The position numbers and the translations under genes are program-made. This document shows positions 1 to 15,000 of a DNA stretch of 64,000 bases, piece after piece. Under the pieces are notes generated by a model. It did not search any database and was not told where the DNA came from. It was given only the letters and a program-made list of their open reading frames with translations. The stretch lies in contig NC_046683.1 in NCBI RefSeq assembly GCF_009870125.1, forward strand, positions 60,589,869-60,653,868, written 5' to 3'. Origin of the DNA: Drosophila pseudoobscura (lineage: Eukaryota > Arthropoda > Insecta > Diptera > Drosophilidae). Position 1 is the first letter of the stretch. The number at the start of each line of letters is the position of its first letter.

Positions 1-3000
1 CTTCAGCTACCTGGCCAGCTTCTGTTCGGTGTGGTTTGTGGTGGCCTTCACCGTGGAACGCTTCATAGCGGTCATCTATCCATTGAAGCGCCAGACCATG
101 TGCACTGTGCGGCGGGCGAAGATAGTGCTCGCGTGCCTGACTCTGGCCGGATGTCTGCACTGTCTGCCCTATATCCTGATTGCCAAGCCCGTCTTTATAC
201 CCAAGTTAAATGCCACTATTTGTGATCTCAACACGGAATATAAAGTGAGTATCGTATCCCAACATCCGCACAAGCATACGCATACGTATACGCATACGAA
301 TACGCATACGCACCGGTGTACGGCCGTGGGGGAAACACTTTTTGCGTTTGATGTAGTATACTAAGCATATAGAATGTTTTTCTGGTTGATGCAGACGTCT
401 TTCTGTCACACATCAAAATCCAACTTCATCAAACGCATTCTTCCGGTGCCTAGAATTTTTCATTTGGGCTGCCATTGGTAACGCCACTCTTTGAGCGAGC
501 GAGAGGTGCGTTTGCGGGCCACCCATACTTACAATGTATGGATGGATGGATGGATGAATGGATGGGTTCCTGGTATTCGTGAATTTTTGCTCTGCCATTA
601 GTATTGTTATTGGAATTTGCCATGCATTGAGTATGGGCAAGGCGCAGAATGTGTTTTCGTTTGTGCACAAATAAATGGCCTACCGAATTGTTTGCAAAAT
701 ATCTCAAAATTAGAATCAAAGCATATCCATTGGCTGGCTGGGAGGAGGAAATGGGGACCAGTAACCCTTCTGTCATCGCCATTTATTCCAGCTTTACCTT
801 TGAACCGCTTATATCGTTCGAGTCCCTCGTTACTTTCGCTTCCCATGGCACTGACACTCTCGTCAATTAACCCGGGTCCAGTCCCAGCCCCAATCCCAAG
901 CCCAATAAATGTCGTTAAGATATGCGGCTCACGCTTCCCCCCACCGGCAGGAGACTAAGGAGGCGATAATTTGGAGAGAACTGGAGCAATTAGTCAATTA
1001 GTGGCTCGAATACATATACCGCTGCGTGGGCTGTGTTGTGCGGACAAATTAACCATTTATTAGCGGAAGAAAAGGCCGCCACAAATTATCCCCCGAATAT
1101 GTGTCACCCAGACAGCGTCAGCGTCACCAGCAGCAAGTCAAAAATGCCAAAAGGCCAACACAATAAAGAGACTGGCGACTGCACAGTACCCTCTTCTAGA
1201 AGCTCCCCCAAAGTCGAACAGAAACTGAAAACTGAAAAATAATTTCAACAACAAAGAACCATCTTTATATCTGGGCATCTATTTTTGTTTGTTTTGGCTG
1301 CCATTACGATCCGCTTTTTATATTTATGATTTGTTTGTAGTTCTCTCTAAATAATGTCTATAATGTGTGGGCTGCCATGAAATGCTTAAGATTGTAATGG
1401 AGGAAACTATAATTTTTGGCTGGCCATAGCTTTATTTATTCCCGGGGATCTACTACTTCTGCCTGAACCCAATATACCCTTTTAGTTCCTTGTGGTTTGG
1501 CAAAAGAAATAAAAAACAAAGGAACGCTTGTAATTCGTAAAGCAAGGCAAATACTTTTCATGGACACAGGACCCAGGGAAAGGAAGCGAGGAGTGGGATT
1601 GTGAGTGGGAGTGGGTGTGGGACTGGGAATGACAGGACAACCCAAAGCCGCAGCGCGTGTTCTCGGCCTGGGTGTGTCTTGGTCCCCGTCCCCGTCCCAG
1701 TCCCCGTCCCTGTTCCCGTCCCTGCCCGTGCTCTTTTCCAGGCACATCCGATGGCAATTGGTTCTGTTCAGTGACAATTTCAATTCGCTTGCCCCGATAA
1801 ATCTCGAATTTCATTTTATTTCTCAGCTGTTTGCTGTTCGTTCTTTCGGTTCGCTTCTTGCACGGTTCAAGTCACGCTTTTTAGGCGGCCTGAAATTCAA
1901 TGCTAATTTCGGTGTGTACCCAGACACACTGTAAGTCAAACAGGGGGCTCTCCCACAGGACATAGGACTTGGGACAAGGACAAGGTGTATTGCGTACAGC
2001 AAAGGAAACACAAGACGGGTCCTAGCGGGGCCTATTAGCAAAATTGGCCAAACAATGAAGCGTAAAGAGTCGCGCCTACTTACGACTTAGCGAGGACAAA
2101 AGACAACAGACAACAGACAACTGACAACAGACAGCCCATGGATGATGGATGATAGACATATGTATGGCCATACACTCATACATACATCCATACAGATACA
2201 GGATATAGGGCTATAGGGATATTCAAATTCAATCAGCCGCGTATATAAAGATATAAGAGGACTCCTGCCATCCGCCCGACTGACTGCCAACAGATGGCGC
2301 TTCACTTGTCTGAAGACCGCGAAATTATGCGCGGTTTCTCCTTTGGTCCTCTGACAACTGGCAGGATGCCAGGATTCCAGGATGGATGGGAGCAATTGAG
2401 CGGCAGAAGAATGCCTGAAGTAGACTCCACCACCCGGGAGGGGGGAGCCACCACATTTTGCGGTTTTGGAATATTGGAAAATGGGGAAGACACACAGTCG
2501 CCGTGTCCTAGGGAGACCATAAATTTTGGAACAGACATCGGTTCTTAGCTGTAAATAGACGTTCTGCACTTGGCGGTTGGCATATTGAAAGAAACAAATC
2601 ATTGGGTAATAGCATCAGCAGCAGCAGACGGAGGGGGGGGCGCCTCACATCTCCCCTTGGCGGGCAGCTGAGGCTGCCTCCGTTGCGGCAAGAAGCACTC
2701 CAAGTCGGGAAGCACTCACGAGGGTACTACTCTCAGTCTCAGTCGCTGTCGCTGTCTCTGACTCTGAATGGGACTCTAATGAATAGACAGACATATTATG
2801 GCACTCTTGTGGTGCTCGGAAATCATTGTTTAAGTTGACGAAAGGTAATTTTGCGATTCGTGCGAATCGAAACCCCATATAAAAGCCTGCCAGCTGCAGG
2901 AATTTAAGAAAATGGCCTCAAATTAAATATCATTTAAGTGACAGCAGCAGCGGCATCCTCACTTTTAGCCTCTGGCGATCTCAGGCCATCTCTGATGGGG

Positions 3001-6000
3001 GTCAGCAGCAAAAGAAGCAGCAGGAGCAGAAGGCGCAGCCAGTTTATCCCTTTGATGTGTTACTGGGAGCAGATGCAAAGCCAAATTGAAATCGAGCTGA
3101 GAAACAGAAGGCTAAACGGTCACAGGAAGTGTCTAAGAAGTCTTATGGGCTAATTTCCAGCTCCGGCCCCGGGGCAGACCCACATGTGTGTCGACCGGCA
3201 TAGATACTCTGGCTGCTCGTTAAACATTTTTGCAATTTTGTGCAGATTTTTAATGGCTCAATGCATACTATAGTTTGATAATGGAAAGGAAGGCAGGCAG
3301 GAAGGAGGGAGGGGCATATGAAGAAGGCCGGCCACTGGCCATCGGGGCGGTCGGTCAAAGGCAGAAGCCAATAAGAATTAAGTTTCAATTGGAATTAGTT
3401 ATACGGTCATAACAGTTCCGTGTACGGGTATCATGAGCATCAAATACCAGCAGCAGCATCAACGTCGTCTGCTGATTGAAAATTTACGAGCTATTACACT
3501 TTGATCCACTCGACACACACAATAAAAATACAACAACACACGAGCCGTAAAATATTGACGGGGAAGAGCAGGAAACCCAACCATAGCCAACAATAGCCAA
3601 CAACAAATGGGAGAAGTAAATAAATTTAATGCTTTTGGTCATGTCGCCCGGCTTTTGCCTGCTATGACAGTCCATTTCAGGAGCGTCCGAGATGTTTACA
3701 AGCCCTGAGGACTCCCTGCCCCACCTTCCCATTGGGGAAATGGTCAAAGCCAAATAAAATGTCCAATCAATAGATCGTTCAGCCTACGGTCAAGCCCCCC
3801 CATGCCATGCCCACTCGTATACGCAATATAACATATATAATTCATATAATAATTATAATAGAAAAATCCTACACCTTTTTGGGGCCTCACTTTTTGGCCT
3901 TTGGCTGACCCAAAAAGGACGAAGGAAATTTTTGATGAGAATAATCATTTGAAAATGATTTAAAAGTTTCCAGAAAAAAAAGAGAACAAATTGGCTGCCG
4001 GCAAAGCTCCTGAAATTTATGCCCAATATAAAATGTATTTCAGCGGCAGCTCTAGGATGAATGAATGGATGGATGGATGGATGGATGGTTACTTGTTAAA
4101 CAATTTTGATTTCATTCCTCTCTGCTGGCGATTAACATATTCTGAATGGTTATGAAACATGCTTGCCAACACTTGAAATTATGTAAATGGAATTACAACA
4201 AGCCCCTTCTGATGAGGATGATTACGATGATTGCGAGTGCAGACAACGGACAACAGACAACCGTGTGAAGTGGGGCTTAAACTCGTTCCTTAAAGTGGGT
4301 TTGCATTAAATTTTAACCACAGACTGAGAGACTGAGAGACCGAGGGACGGAGAGACCAGCATGTTTAATTAGACAAAAAGCAGCAAATGGCTCCTTCCCA
4401 TAGAATGATAATGCGCTTATGCTTACGCTCCTATCCATTTTTGGTTAATTGTGATTGAAACAAATGGCATTGTTTGCTCCGGACATTAGCCAGAAGCACA
4501 ATGGAACAGAACAGAGCAGGACAGAGCAGAGCTCTACGGCCGGATGGCCATTCGCCCGCCCACATCTGTCCGATGGATAAGTCCCAGTGTCCTGGGAGCA
4601 TTACAGATTGAACATTTCAGACATGAAAATATGCAGGCGGCCAGGAATTTATCTGGCTAGAACCCTGAACCGAGGGCAAATGGTCGGGTCTCGACTGGCT
4701 TCAGCGGAGTGTGAAATGCAACGACTACTGGGTACTCAGCAATGGAATATAACCAATCTGATGAATAATATCTGTTTCATTATACCCCCTCCCTCCCACA
4801 GACTTAAATGGTTTCCACCTTTCTTTTGCCTCTTAACTACATTCCTGACGAATACAATAACAGTATCCCTTTTTTCTTGATCTCTTCGATTACCGGGTAT
4901 AATAAATGGGGAAAAGCGCGGGGCAAATAGTTTTCCGACAAGGCATTCGAGCCAAAGGCTTGGCTTTCACCACCCACCTCCCACCCTGCCGCTTCGTCGA
5001 GATGGAAAGTATGTCAAGAGAGAGAGAGAGAGAGAGGGAACTTATCAGTGGACCTAGAAATAATTCCATTTAATATCTCGCCACCAAGTGTATGCAAATT
5101 AGTAGAGGCTTTCCTTTCAGCACACAAAGAGCGATGGAAAATCAAAAGAAAAACTCTTCTAGAAAAACATCAAATTGCTGAATTTCGAGGCTTCGTTTAA
5201 AGCGAAATTTTCTTGCAATTTAAGCCGGGTTTCACTGGCCCACTGGTGGCCCAGTTTTTGCAATTGGATTATTTGCAGCTTTTGGCGGGGAAAATGCACA
5301 GCAAACTAGATAAGAGTCCACCCAGCTCTGTGGACTCTGGGGAGCAGTGTGTCCTGTCCTGTGTAGCAGGACTAAATTACGTATGTGGCCATGTTGATTA
5401 GACCACAAAGCAAATCGAATTATCACCCTGAATAACAACTCTTTCTGGCTTCTGGCTTCTGTTTGTGTTTGCCATTTTGCAGGAGCAACTGGCCCTGTTC
5501 AACTACTGGGACTCGATTGTCGTCTATGCGGTGCCCTTCACCACCATCGCCGTGCTGAACACCTGCACGGGCTGCACGGTGTGGAAGTTTGCCACCGTCC
5601 GACGGACCCTCACCATGCACAGGATGTGAGTTGATTGTTTGGCCTAAGTCTCATTCGATTTGCATTTGCATATGCCCCTGGGCGCAATGGACACTTGGAC
5701 ATAACATTGACAAATAAACATATATATTTTGTTGTGTCCTTCAGGAAGCCGCAGACAACCAGCATGCCATCGAGTTCAACGAGCCCCTCGGCAGTCGCCT
5801 CGTATCGCATTTCGGCATCCTTGAAGCGCCAGAAGTCCACTGGCACGCATCCGAGTGGACAGCACAGTGTGGCCAGGCAGCAGGAGCACCAGCAGCAGGA
5901 GGAGCACCAGCACCAGCATCAGCACCAGCAGGAGCACCAGCAGCAGCATCATCATCATATAAACAGTTGTCAGCACCATTGCGAGATTACCAAGAAGTCA

Positions 6001-9000
6001 GGTGAGTGCGAGCGATGACTTCTCATTCGGAAAACAACATATCTATGACACTCGCCCGACACTTTGGAACGAGATTTTCTTCCCAGAAAAAGAGAGGAGA
6101 AAAAGTTTACAAGGCACGGGCCGGGGCCGGGGCCGGGCACGGCCAAAGTTTCTTTTAAGCCATTTAAGTTTCAGTTGGAATTTTTTTTGAGTCAATTAAC
6201 AGAGAAGAGGGCACAGAGAGACACTGGCACACTGTCGCAGCATGTGACATTTAAGAATCGCAAAAAACTCATCCAAAAGGGCCATCCCTCCCCGGCACTG
6301 ACACAGACACAGAACTGTCAAACAATTTAGCAACTATTATATAATTTGCAACTAATTACAACTGCTGTCAACTCAACTCCTTAACTCGCTGGAGTTTTCC
6401 CTTGCCTTCGCTTGTCTCTTTACAGATCGTCGCCATAAGGTGCAGAACTCGTCGCAGCTGAAGGTCACCAAAATGCTGCTCATTGTCTCGACGGTTTTCG
6501 TGTGCTTGAATCTGCCAAGCTGCCTGCTGCGCATCGAGGCCTACTGGGAGGTAAGTGGTGTAGAAATGCTGATACCTGATTTCTGATTTCTACGAATGCA
6601 GCAGAGAATAAAAGAGCTGGCTGACTGACTGACCGGATGCACTCCCACTGCAGCTTTTGTTTTGACGAAAACAATCCCTCCTTAACCTCTTAACCTTTAC
6701 CAATTGTGTGTGTCGAGACAATGGTCATGCCCCTGGGGAACAGCGGCTCCTTGACCCAAATAATTAGATCAATATGGGGCCGGGTCGTTATTCAGGCATC
6801 CGTAATGCCTCAGAACAGGAAAGTTGTGTTCTTATTGCTGGCTCTCCGCGTCGGCAGCTGTCCTTTGTTAATTATCTGGCCACAAATGCCCACAGATCCA
6901 GGGAAAACACTCGTCCCGTGATTATGGCAACGACAAACTATTCTCAGAGCCGGATCCAGAGCAAATGGATGTGTAATATTCTTCTTCCCTAATGATCCTG
7001 CTACAGCTCCAGCCTTTCTTTGGCTTTCGCCCTCAAATTCCTTGTTTAATGCATGAATTACATCAAAAGGCAAAACATACATTCGTATTAATGCCTTCGC
7101 CAGAGACAGCCAGCGACTGCCTGCCCGACAGCCATCCTGCCTTTCCGCCTTCTCGCTTTCCCGCCATCCTGCCTGACTGCTGCTGGCATGGCAAAGGGCT
7201 GGCTCCGCTCCCCTCCGCTCTGCTCCACATAGGTGTTAATTAGCCTTTAATTAGTTTGTGCACTTCGGAGGCACTCGCAAGCCGTAAAAATAAAATCAGT
7301 TTCATGTATAAATAAAGCCTCAACTGGAGGCTGGGCGATGCAGAGATTTATGCCCTTTCAACGGGTGAGAAATGTTCATAATTATTAGCAAAAAATACAA
7401 GGGACTACGATTATTGCTTTGTGCCATAAAAGCATAATTGGAATTTATTTGAGATTTGCTCAGGCACATCACAATTTTACAAGCAATTAGCAAAAATTCA
7501 TTAGAGAAATATTGTTTCCATATTGCTATTCCCTGCAAGGCCTTGGCAAAAAAAAAAAAAAAAAAAACCTTCTGCCAGCAAGGAAATTCATCAGTTTTCT
7601 TGTCTCTCTGTCGGTGGGGGGAGGGCTAAGTCCCTCAGTCCCTCGGTCCATAAAAGCTGAGCCGTGCTGATGGGCCATTTGGCTATTTCCCAGAACTTCT
7701 GCCGCATGCCGCATGCCTCAAGTTGTCACAGCCTCTGACAGATTTTTCGTATGCAAAACACACTTTCCGTGCGGACAGTCGGTTAAATGAATAAATTTTG
7801 GTTCAGAACACACAGGATGAAAAAAAAAATAAAACAATCCACACCGAAGTTTCAATCGCCACAAAAAAAAACAGAGGCAAACTTTATCTGAATGAATCAT
7901 TGAATATGCAGTTGCAAATTTGCAGGACTGTTCTGGACTGGTTCTGATTACAAATGAATCCGTGGGGGGGATCGAAAACCCAATGCCTAATGTATATCCA
8001 ATATCCAACAAACACATATCCTCCGGCCCGAATCTAAAGCTGTGCTCTAAAGAGCAAACAAATATGCTCTTCCGGCAGGGTAGTCGTTCAAATTGCTTTT
8101 CACACCCAAGTTCACATGCCAACTTAAAAATGGGCCAGAACTCAGACATTGATTGCGACACAAAGTTAATTGAGTGGAAGGAAAGAGGCTCTTCGACAGC
8201 CATATAAACACACTGTATCTCTGCGTATCCCATTTGTAGTTCAACAGGTCAACGAGGGGTCCGGGCAGGGGCATCTGGCACGTGTCCGTGCATGCAAATG
8301 TATGATGGATGGATGGTTGGGAGGATGGAAGGAAGCAGCATTGAGTGAATAGATGACAAAGCCCTGTACCTGTAACTAATGACACAAAGCACGCATTATC
8401 ATAGCCATTGGCAATTAGTGAATTATGTTCCCCATTCCCCCAACGATTCGGTTTGAACTCTGTTCAGGGCCCAAAGCGGTGCACACAGTCCGTTGTCAGG
8501 GGGGGGGTCAGGACGTGGGCCGATTCATAAATATAATTGTATCCAATGGCAGCGAGGCAGCAGGCGGGGCAGCCAGCAGCCAGCAGCCAGAAGGCTCTAA
8601 TTGGGGCATGTACTTCATTCTATGGTGATTTCGTTTGTACTATCTCCCACTCCCCCTTTGCAGACCGAATCGGCCAGGAATGAGAACTCAACAATTGCTT
8701 TGCAATATATATTTCACGCTTTCTTCATCACGAATTTCGGCATCAATTTTGTGCTCTACTGCGTCAGCGGACAGAATTTTCGGTAAGTAAATCTCCCGCA
8801 AATTATCGCAAGTAAATATTTCACCATTCACTCCCCACTCCCTGCCACCACAGCAAAGCAGTACTGAGCATTTTCCGGCGAGTCTCCGCCGCCCAGCGGG
8901 AGGCGGGCAACACTCAGGTGACAGGTGAGTCGGGAATTTCAGACACATTTTAATCACACACACGGAAACTGAAGTGCAAATTCAATATTCGACAAATACG

Positions 9001-12000
9001 ATTTGCGTATTTCGAAGACCTTCGGATTTAATTGATTTGAATTGAACCGGCGAACAGATGTCGCAGCTCATTGTCTGGGCTCGTCCTCAAATACGGGGAG
9101 TAATTACAGCAGAATCATTTCAATTAAGTGGATTCGGGGTATCTTTTTAGGCATCCAATTAAAGGAAGGATTAAAGGAAAGGGAAACTCAAGTGGCAAGC
9201 AGAAGATAATGCGTTGGGAGGGCAGGCAGCATTGCTATCAGTGAATAAAGTCCCTATCTATCTATCCATCTATCTATCTAAGAAATATAATAGAAATACC
9301 AACAACAAAGTTCAATTAGAATACAAATCCAGCGAATCAGATAGGATAGACATGGACCCCTCTGCCAATCGAAGTTCAACGCTTAAGTACACCTCAATTC
9401 GAGTTCTGAAAAGTGCTTCCCTTCTTTGGTCGGTGCTTAAATTTCCGCAAGGAAAAGCCCTCGAGTCAGAAGACTTAGCGGCAAAGAAAACTTTCTACAA
9501 TTTACTTTTAAGCTTTCCTTAAAGCTGACTAAGTCCTGCAGATCCTGCAATCGCCAACAGGACTGCGTCCGACAGCTGCAGTTTAACCGCAAAAAAAAAC
9601 AAGAAAAAAAAGGATGTCGCAGAGAGGAGGAGGCGGAGGCACTGGCTGGTCCTTTGGTGGGTGGCCTTTGCCGATTAGATCCGCTTTGAGATGCCGCCAT
9701 GGGGTGACGAACCCACTTTGCAACTATGTCCTATAGGAAATACATAAAAATAATTATCATTGGAGGTTCCGCTCGCTCTGTTGCTCTGGTGCCCTGGTGG
9801 TGCCTGCTAGGCCAACAAAATTCCAGATAAACTGAACAAAAGCCAAACAAATCTCAAATGAGAGCAAAATAAACAGAAACAGATGTCACCAGCAGAGCAG
9901 AGATGGGGCAAGGGATTAAACAGAGACCACTCCAACTTTCTCCGCATCATTTTCAGTGTCAGCAGCTGGAAAATGAAATCCAGCAATGCAATTTGCCAAG
10001 GGGCTGGGCTTGGGCTGGGCTCGAAGGGGAGCCAGTAGCTGGGGCTGGGGCTGGGGTCCGAGGGACCCCGGAAACGCTGTTGCAGGATCACTAATTGCTG
10101 TCTTGTTGTTGTTCTGTTGGCCAGGGCGAAACTTTTGCAATAAACGCCCGCCCCGGTCAGGGCTTTCCAGCTCTGGCTTATTGAGTCGCTGCCCCTCCAC
10201 GAAGGCAAACAAATCAGCATCCGTCACTGTGCCACTTTTCCCTAGTTCTGGTTCTGTTAAGGAAATGTCCCCGGGAAATGACGCGCAAAACTAGCGGGAA
10301 GGACGGCTCCGAGCGGTCGGTTTATTGAACCCTAGTTGCTCCGCAAAGAACTTGTGAAAGTCCCTTTACTTAGGTCTCTTATTTCCACAAAAAAAATGGC
10401 AAGTTTCCCGCAGAGTTTTGGGTTTGCTTAAGCCATTAAGGAGAGCAGCTTAAAAAGCATTTTCTGCGATGAATATGCACTAGCTTTGAGCCATCCAACC
10501 CAACAATGTCTTAGAAAAGGGAAAGGCACTATTAGGAAATATTATTCCTCAATGGGTATCAATTTTTAATGCACTAAAGTCTGCCTCACATCAAATGTTG
10601 CTGCATAGTTTGGTGTGTGCCGTGCCACCGATATGGATTCAATATTAATTCAAATTCAAATTTATTCTTTTATAGCTTTGAGTGAGTCGAGAGGGTCGAG
10701 AGGTCGAGAGGCACTGGAGGCACTGGAGGCACTTGATCCCCGAGCAGACAGTGGTTGCTTCCTCTCTTTGTCTCGGTCTCCTCTCTGAGTAGTCGTTAAA
10801 TTTAGTTTTACGATTCCCGGGGCCGAACCTTTGGGAGAGGCATCAATTTTTAATTTCTTACTAAAGGCAGGGAGTGCCAATCTCTTAGGCACTCTTCCCT
10901 CCCCATCCCAGTCTCCACCCGTCTCGGTTCCCCCCTCCCCGCTCACTGGTTTGATTGGAAGCCATCAAAATGTTCTTTATATTTATTCTAAAATATGGTT
11001 TTTCGTCGGCTGTTAATTAAAAGTGTTTGCCGATTCATTAAGGGAGAACAAAGGCCACACGGTTACCCAACGAATTGCAGCCAGTGCTGCAGAAGGAGCA
11101 CCGAAGGTTGCAAGGAGCTGTAGACAAGTGTGGCAAAAGAGAATGTGAAAAGCAAATCAAATTAAATGAAATCTACAACCGGCGGTAGGCTTCTGGCCTC
11201 CGAAAAAGATCAAACGAGACGGAGTCGTTCGTCGTGTGCTCGGTGCTCAAATATTGACAGCCTTTAAATACCCAAGGTGTCAGTGTTTGTTTGAGGGGGA
11301 CGGAGTGGCGGTGGCAGTGGCAGTGGCAGTGGGAGTGTGTGGCAGGCAGCATCGTCGAGCAGTTGCAGTGCAGCATATGGAATTACATTCCAGAATACCA
11401 GAACAGACGGCAGGAGAGTTATTAAAATAATGACTATTTGTTGTTTGTGAAACTGTTGGTTGCTTTGGCATTTTGTTTGCTTTTTTGTTTGCTGAATTCC
11501 AAGCCCGGAGCCGGGGGCGGAGTGGCTCTTTGAGAGCGCTTTAAAGTTGTATTTCCCAGGAAACAGTCGCCACGCCATATCACATCCTCTGCCAATGGGA
11601 AAACTGAATTGGATTCCCATAAGCGGAAACAAAGCCTCGCTGAGCTGGCGCTTTTAATGAGGAAATCGCTTTCCTGAAAGTGCCTGATGGCTACCTATTC
11701 ATGGCCAATCCGCACCTAATCACGGCCCAAGGCGGGGCTCGTATCTTGAGTTTTCGCAAATACATTTTCTTCTTTGCATTTTTCGCCAGGCATTACTCAT
11801 ACGCCCCGCGGTACGTGCGCTGAATGCAATAGCCACCATAGGAAGACTCTCGCGGGTCGTCCGTCCGCTCCTTCGCTCTCATTACGGTGTTGCTTATTGG
11901 CCATAAATTACCGAAGCCTCCTGTCACGTTCTCCACACGCCCCCATCCCCTCTCTCTCTGTCTGTGCCTGTGTGCCCCCAGCCCCCAAGTCAATCAGTGC

Positions 12001-15000
12001 ACGTCTCTGGAGAAGCATAGCGAGTGCCACTCGCTTCAGTCTCTCGAAGTGCCTCCAATGCCGCCATTCAAGCATGCCACAGCAGATAAAAGTAAATCTG
12101 ATGCAGTTCTAGACGATGGTGCTACCTCGGCAAGACAATCCTCGGCAGGGAGGATGTTTTCTGTATTGAAATACCAAAGAAGAAAAGTCAACCGATTTTC
12201 TAATATGAGGTCCCTTTTTCGTCCATCAAGTGATCGCCTCAATAAAATGCCCCCTTTTTGCTGCGTTTTCCATCAATTTTTCGAGCCTCTCGGAGGCAGT
12301 AGCGATGATTGCGGCACGAATGCCTGCCTTGAGCTCGTCAAAGGTATGAGGCTGTGCTTTTCAAAAACCTCACAAAGACAGGGCCGGAGGCATCAAATCT
12401 GAATACCTAGCCAATCAACATTTCCATTTTTCTATACCAGACGTCCAGGAAACTTTCGTTGCAAAAACTGAACTGTTTGGTTTACAGTGTGGCATGGGGC
12501 AGCGTTTTGTTGAAACCAGTAACCGTGAAGACCTTTTTCAAGCATTTCGACAACTCAAAGACTATGTCAGCGCACTGTTTCGGTGTACAACTTCACTGAA
12601 CAGACGTTTCCAACACTGGTCTTCTAATGAAATACGGCGCACCCCGGCGTACATCCGCTGACGAGTATACAAACCTTGAAGAGGTTTTATACCTGAAGAG
12701 ATTTTTCCCTTAGCCATAACTTGTCTATTTAAAACGTGCTAATGGACTGTAGTTTTTAAATTTGTAGAGTTAATTTCCGTACCATAGCCGATAACCATTT
12801 TTCTACAGGGTACGTGGTTAGTTTCTGGCTATTTATTGAGTGGATTGCCTAATAATGCTGGATTTCCCCTTACAAAATGTTGATTCTCTTCATGAACTGA
12901 ACGTAGCCTGGGACCCTGTTGATAACCATGCCTAGAGGGCAAAGTCCACTCGCGAGACAGTCCTGGGAGAGTTTCCGCACAGAACAGAGCCGAATCGAGT
13001 GCTACACAACATTTCACTTAAGCTTTCGATGATGTCTTGCCAGTTCTTGAGAGTAGAAGTTAAACTTGTGATGACGTGAGAAGTCGTTGCCTTTTGTGTG
13101 GCCGACTGTATAATTTATATAATAATTCAGTGAATAAAAAGCTGACACACAAAAGGAGATACGTCAAGAACAGCCCGAGCCGAGGAACGTCATCATTAAT
13201 CTTGCCAGCCCCCAAATAACCACACACATGGCAATCATCTTAAAAAATGTTGAAGAAAACGCCACAAAAGCCTGCCCCCCATTCGACGACAGAAGGAGAG
13301 GCAGCAAGGAGCACCTCCTCGAGTCGCTAAAGTGGCGAAAGGCTATTTATATTCCACGGTTGCGTAAGATACATTTAAAATAATTAAAAAAAGGAAGTCA
13401 GGAAGCCTGTAAAATGTATGTACCACAATGTCGAGCATATAATTTTGGCTTTAATTTAGAATATTTATGAGTGTTTCGGGAGGGGGAAGAGGTTTAGTCT
13501 GTCTGTCTGTACAATTGGATCGGCTGAAAATAGCTGCTGCCAAGGATAATCATGATGGCCCTGCGGCAGAGATCTTGAATGAACAAACACACACTCTCAA
13601 AAAAGAAAACAAACAAACAATTCGGGTGGACTGGAGCGGAGAAGCATTCGATGGAAATTGCCTTTGGCTAAATTATATTGGCACTTTTATGCGAGTATTT
13701 TAAGGGATACGTTCTATACGGTGTACGGTGTACAGAATACGGATGATTGATTAGCTCAGATTGCCGTGAAATACAATACAATATTCGAGTGAAAAAAGGG
13801 CAACACACAATGAGGGGACCGATACTGAGATATACTTTTAAATTAGCCTCATTTGGAATATTCCATGCAAAATGATTGCCATATTTGGCTTTCAATTGGA
13901 TATCACCCAAAAAATCGAAAAACGTGTTTCGTACCCATCAGCAGTCAGCAGTCAGAGCAGGTGATTTCACCCACAAATAAGCTTTTGGAGTGGCAATAAG
14001 CCCTCCCCTATTGAAACACAATATCGGGACCAGAAACCCCAAAATACCGAATTTATAGTCCGCTTTTGTGCCATTACAGAACTCCGGAAATATGGTCGTA
14101 AATCGCGGCTTTGTGAATGTCCAACAACCAAATAAACGACACCTAAATATGGGAAAGCCCAAATAGGATTTTGGCCAAGCGATTAGTGTACAGATTGATG
14201 GACCATTTCAATGCCAAATGCTTCATAAAGTCCGTGATGAGTGGTCCATCAATATCAGGGGGGTGCTTGAGGGGCTTTAAGCTGTGAAGTTGAAAGGAAA
14301 TTCAATTAAATGTGTGTAAAAGGATAGGTTACCAAAAGGTTCAAGTCCCTCCACCATAATCCTTTCGACTAATGAGAGTTGATATGGCAGAGCAGAGCAT
14401 GCTAAAAATCAAATTCAAGTCCCCTCCCAGTGTGGCATAGGGAAAAAGATCTATCAACTATATGTTGCTCGTGTCCTGGATACAAAGCAGTGCACGAGCA
14501 CTTCCCTGTATGGAAGACGGAATGAATGGGTACTTCCTTAACAAAACAGCATCTGCATTGCATTGTGTGATGCACAGGAGCAAGACGTATGCTGCAAATA
14601 GTCGAGTAGGAAGCGTAACTTGGCAAGCAGTCATGTTTTCTAATTAACCATAACTGCATGCCCAGGAGCCCATTACCATAGTTATTACCAGCATCAATAG
14701 AGCTGGCACGAATCAATCGCGGAGTGTGCGATTATTGACTAGAACCCCCCCTCCATTACACGGACACGTATACGACACGTGGACCCATTAAGAAAATGCC
14801 AAACCATTTAATGAATTTTCGCTTTGGAAATTTGAATTCTAGGGAATGGGATAGAAAGAAATTAATATAAGTACACGAGGCGGTATGCGGGAGGTATCAA
14901 AGAGCACCCTCCCTCTCTCTCTCTCTCTCGCTCTCTCCTCCCCTCTATTTCTGCTTGATTTTTCCCAACTTTTAGTCACTTTCTTTCTGTTCTCTTTGAC

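Larger units (their letters stand above)
245..5482 (+). other. Intron of the GPCR gene (5.2 kb), no gene seen
   Basis: This intron lies between the exon ending in TAT-AAA (donor GTGAGT at 245) and the exon starting GAG-CAA (acceptor at 5481-5482). It holds several ATGG runs (about 538-565 and 4056-4089), a GA run at 5017-5037 and long stretches without coding character. Short open frames here are interrupted, unsupported by splice context, and look like chance. Confidence 0.7.

Noticed and set aside
10662-10946. 94-codon minus-strand frame with protein-like composition
   Set aside because: Starts at GTG, is low complexity (Ser/Lys-rich), and has no splice links to furry.
11950-12112. Possible GPCR last exon in the frame APKSISARLW...
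   Set aside because: An acceptor and phase exist, but the exon at 15003 gives a far more receptor-like basic tail ending cleanly in a stop. It could only be an alternative end.
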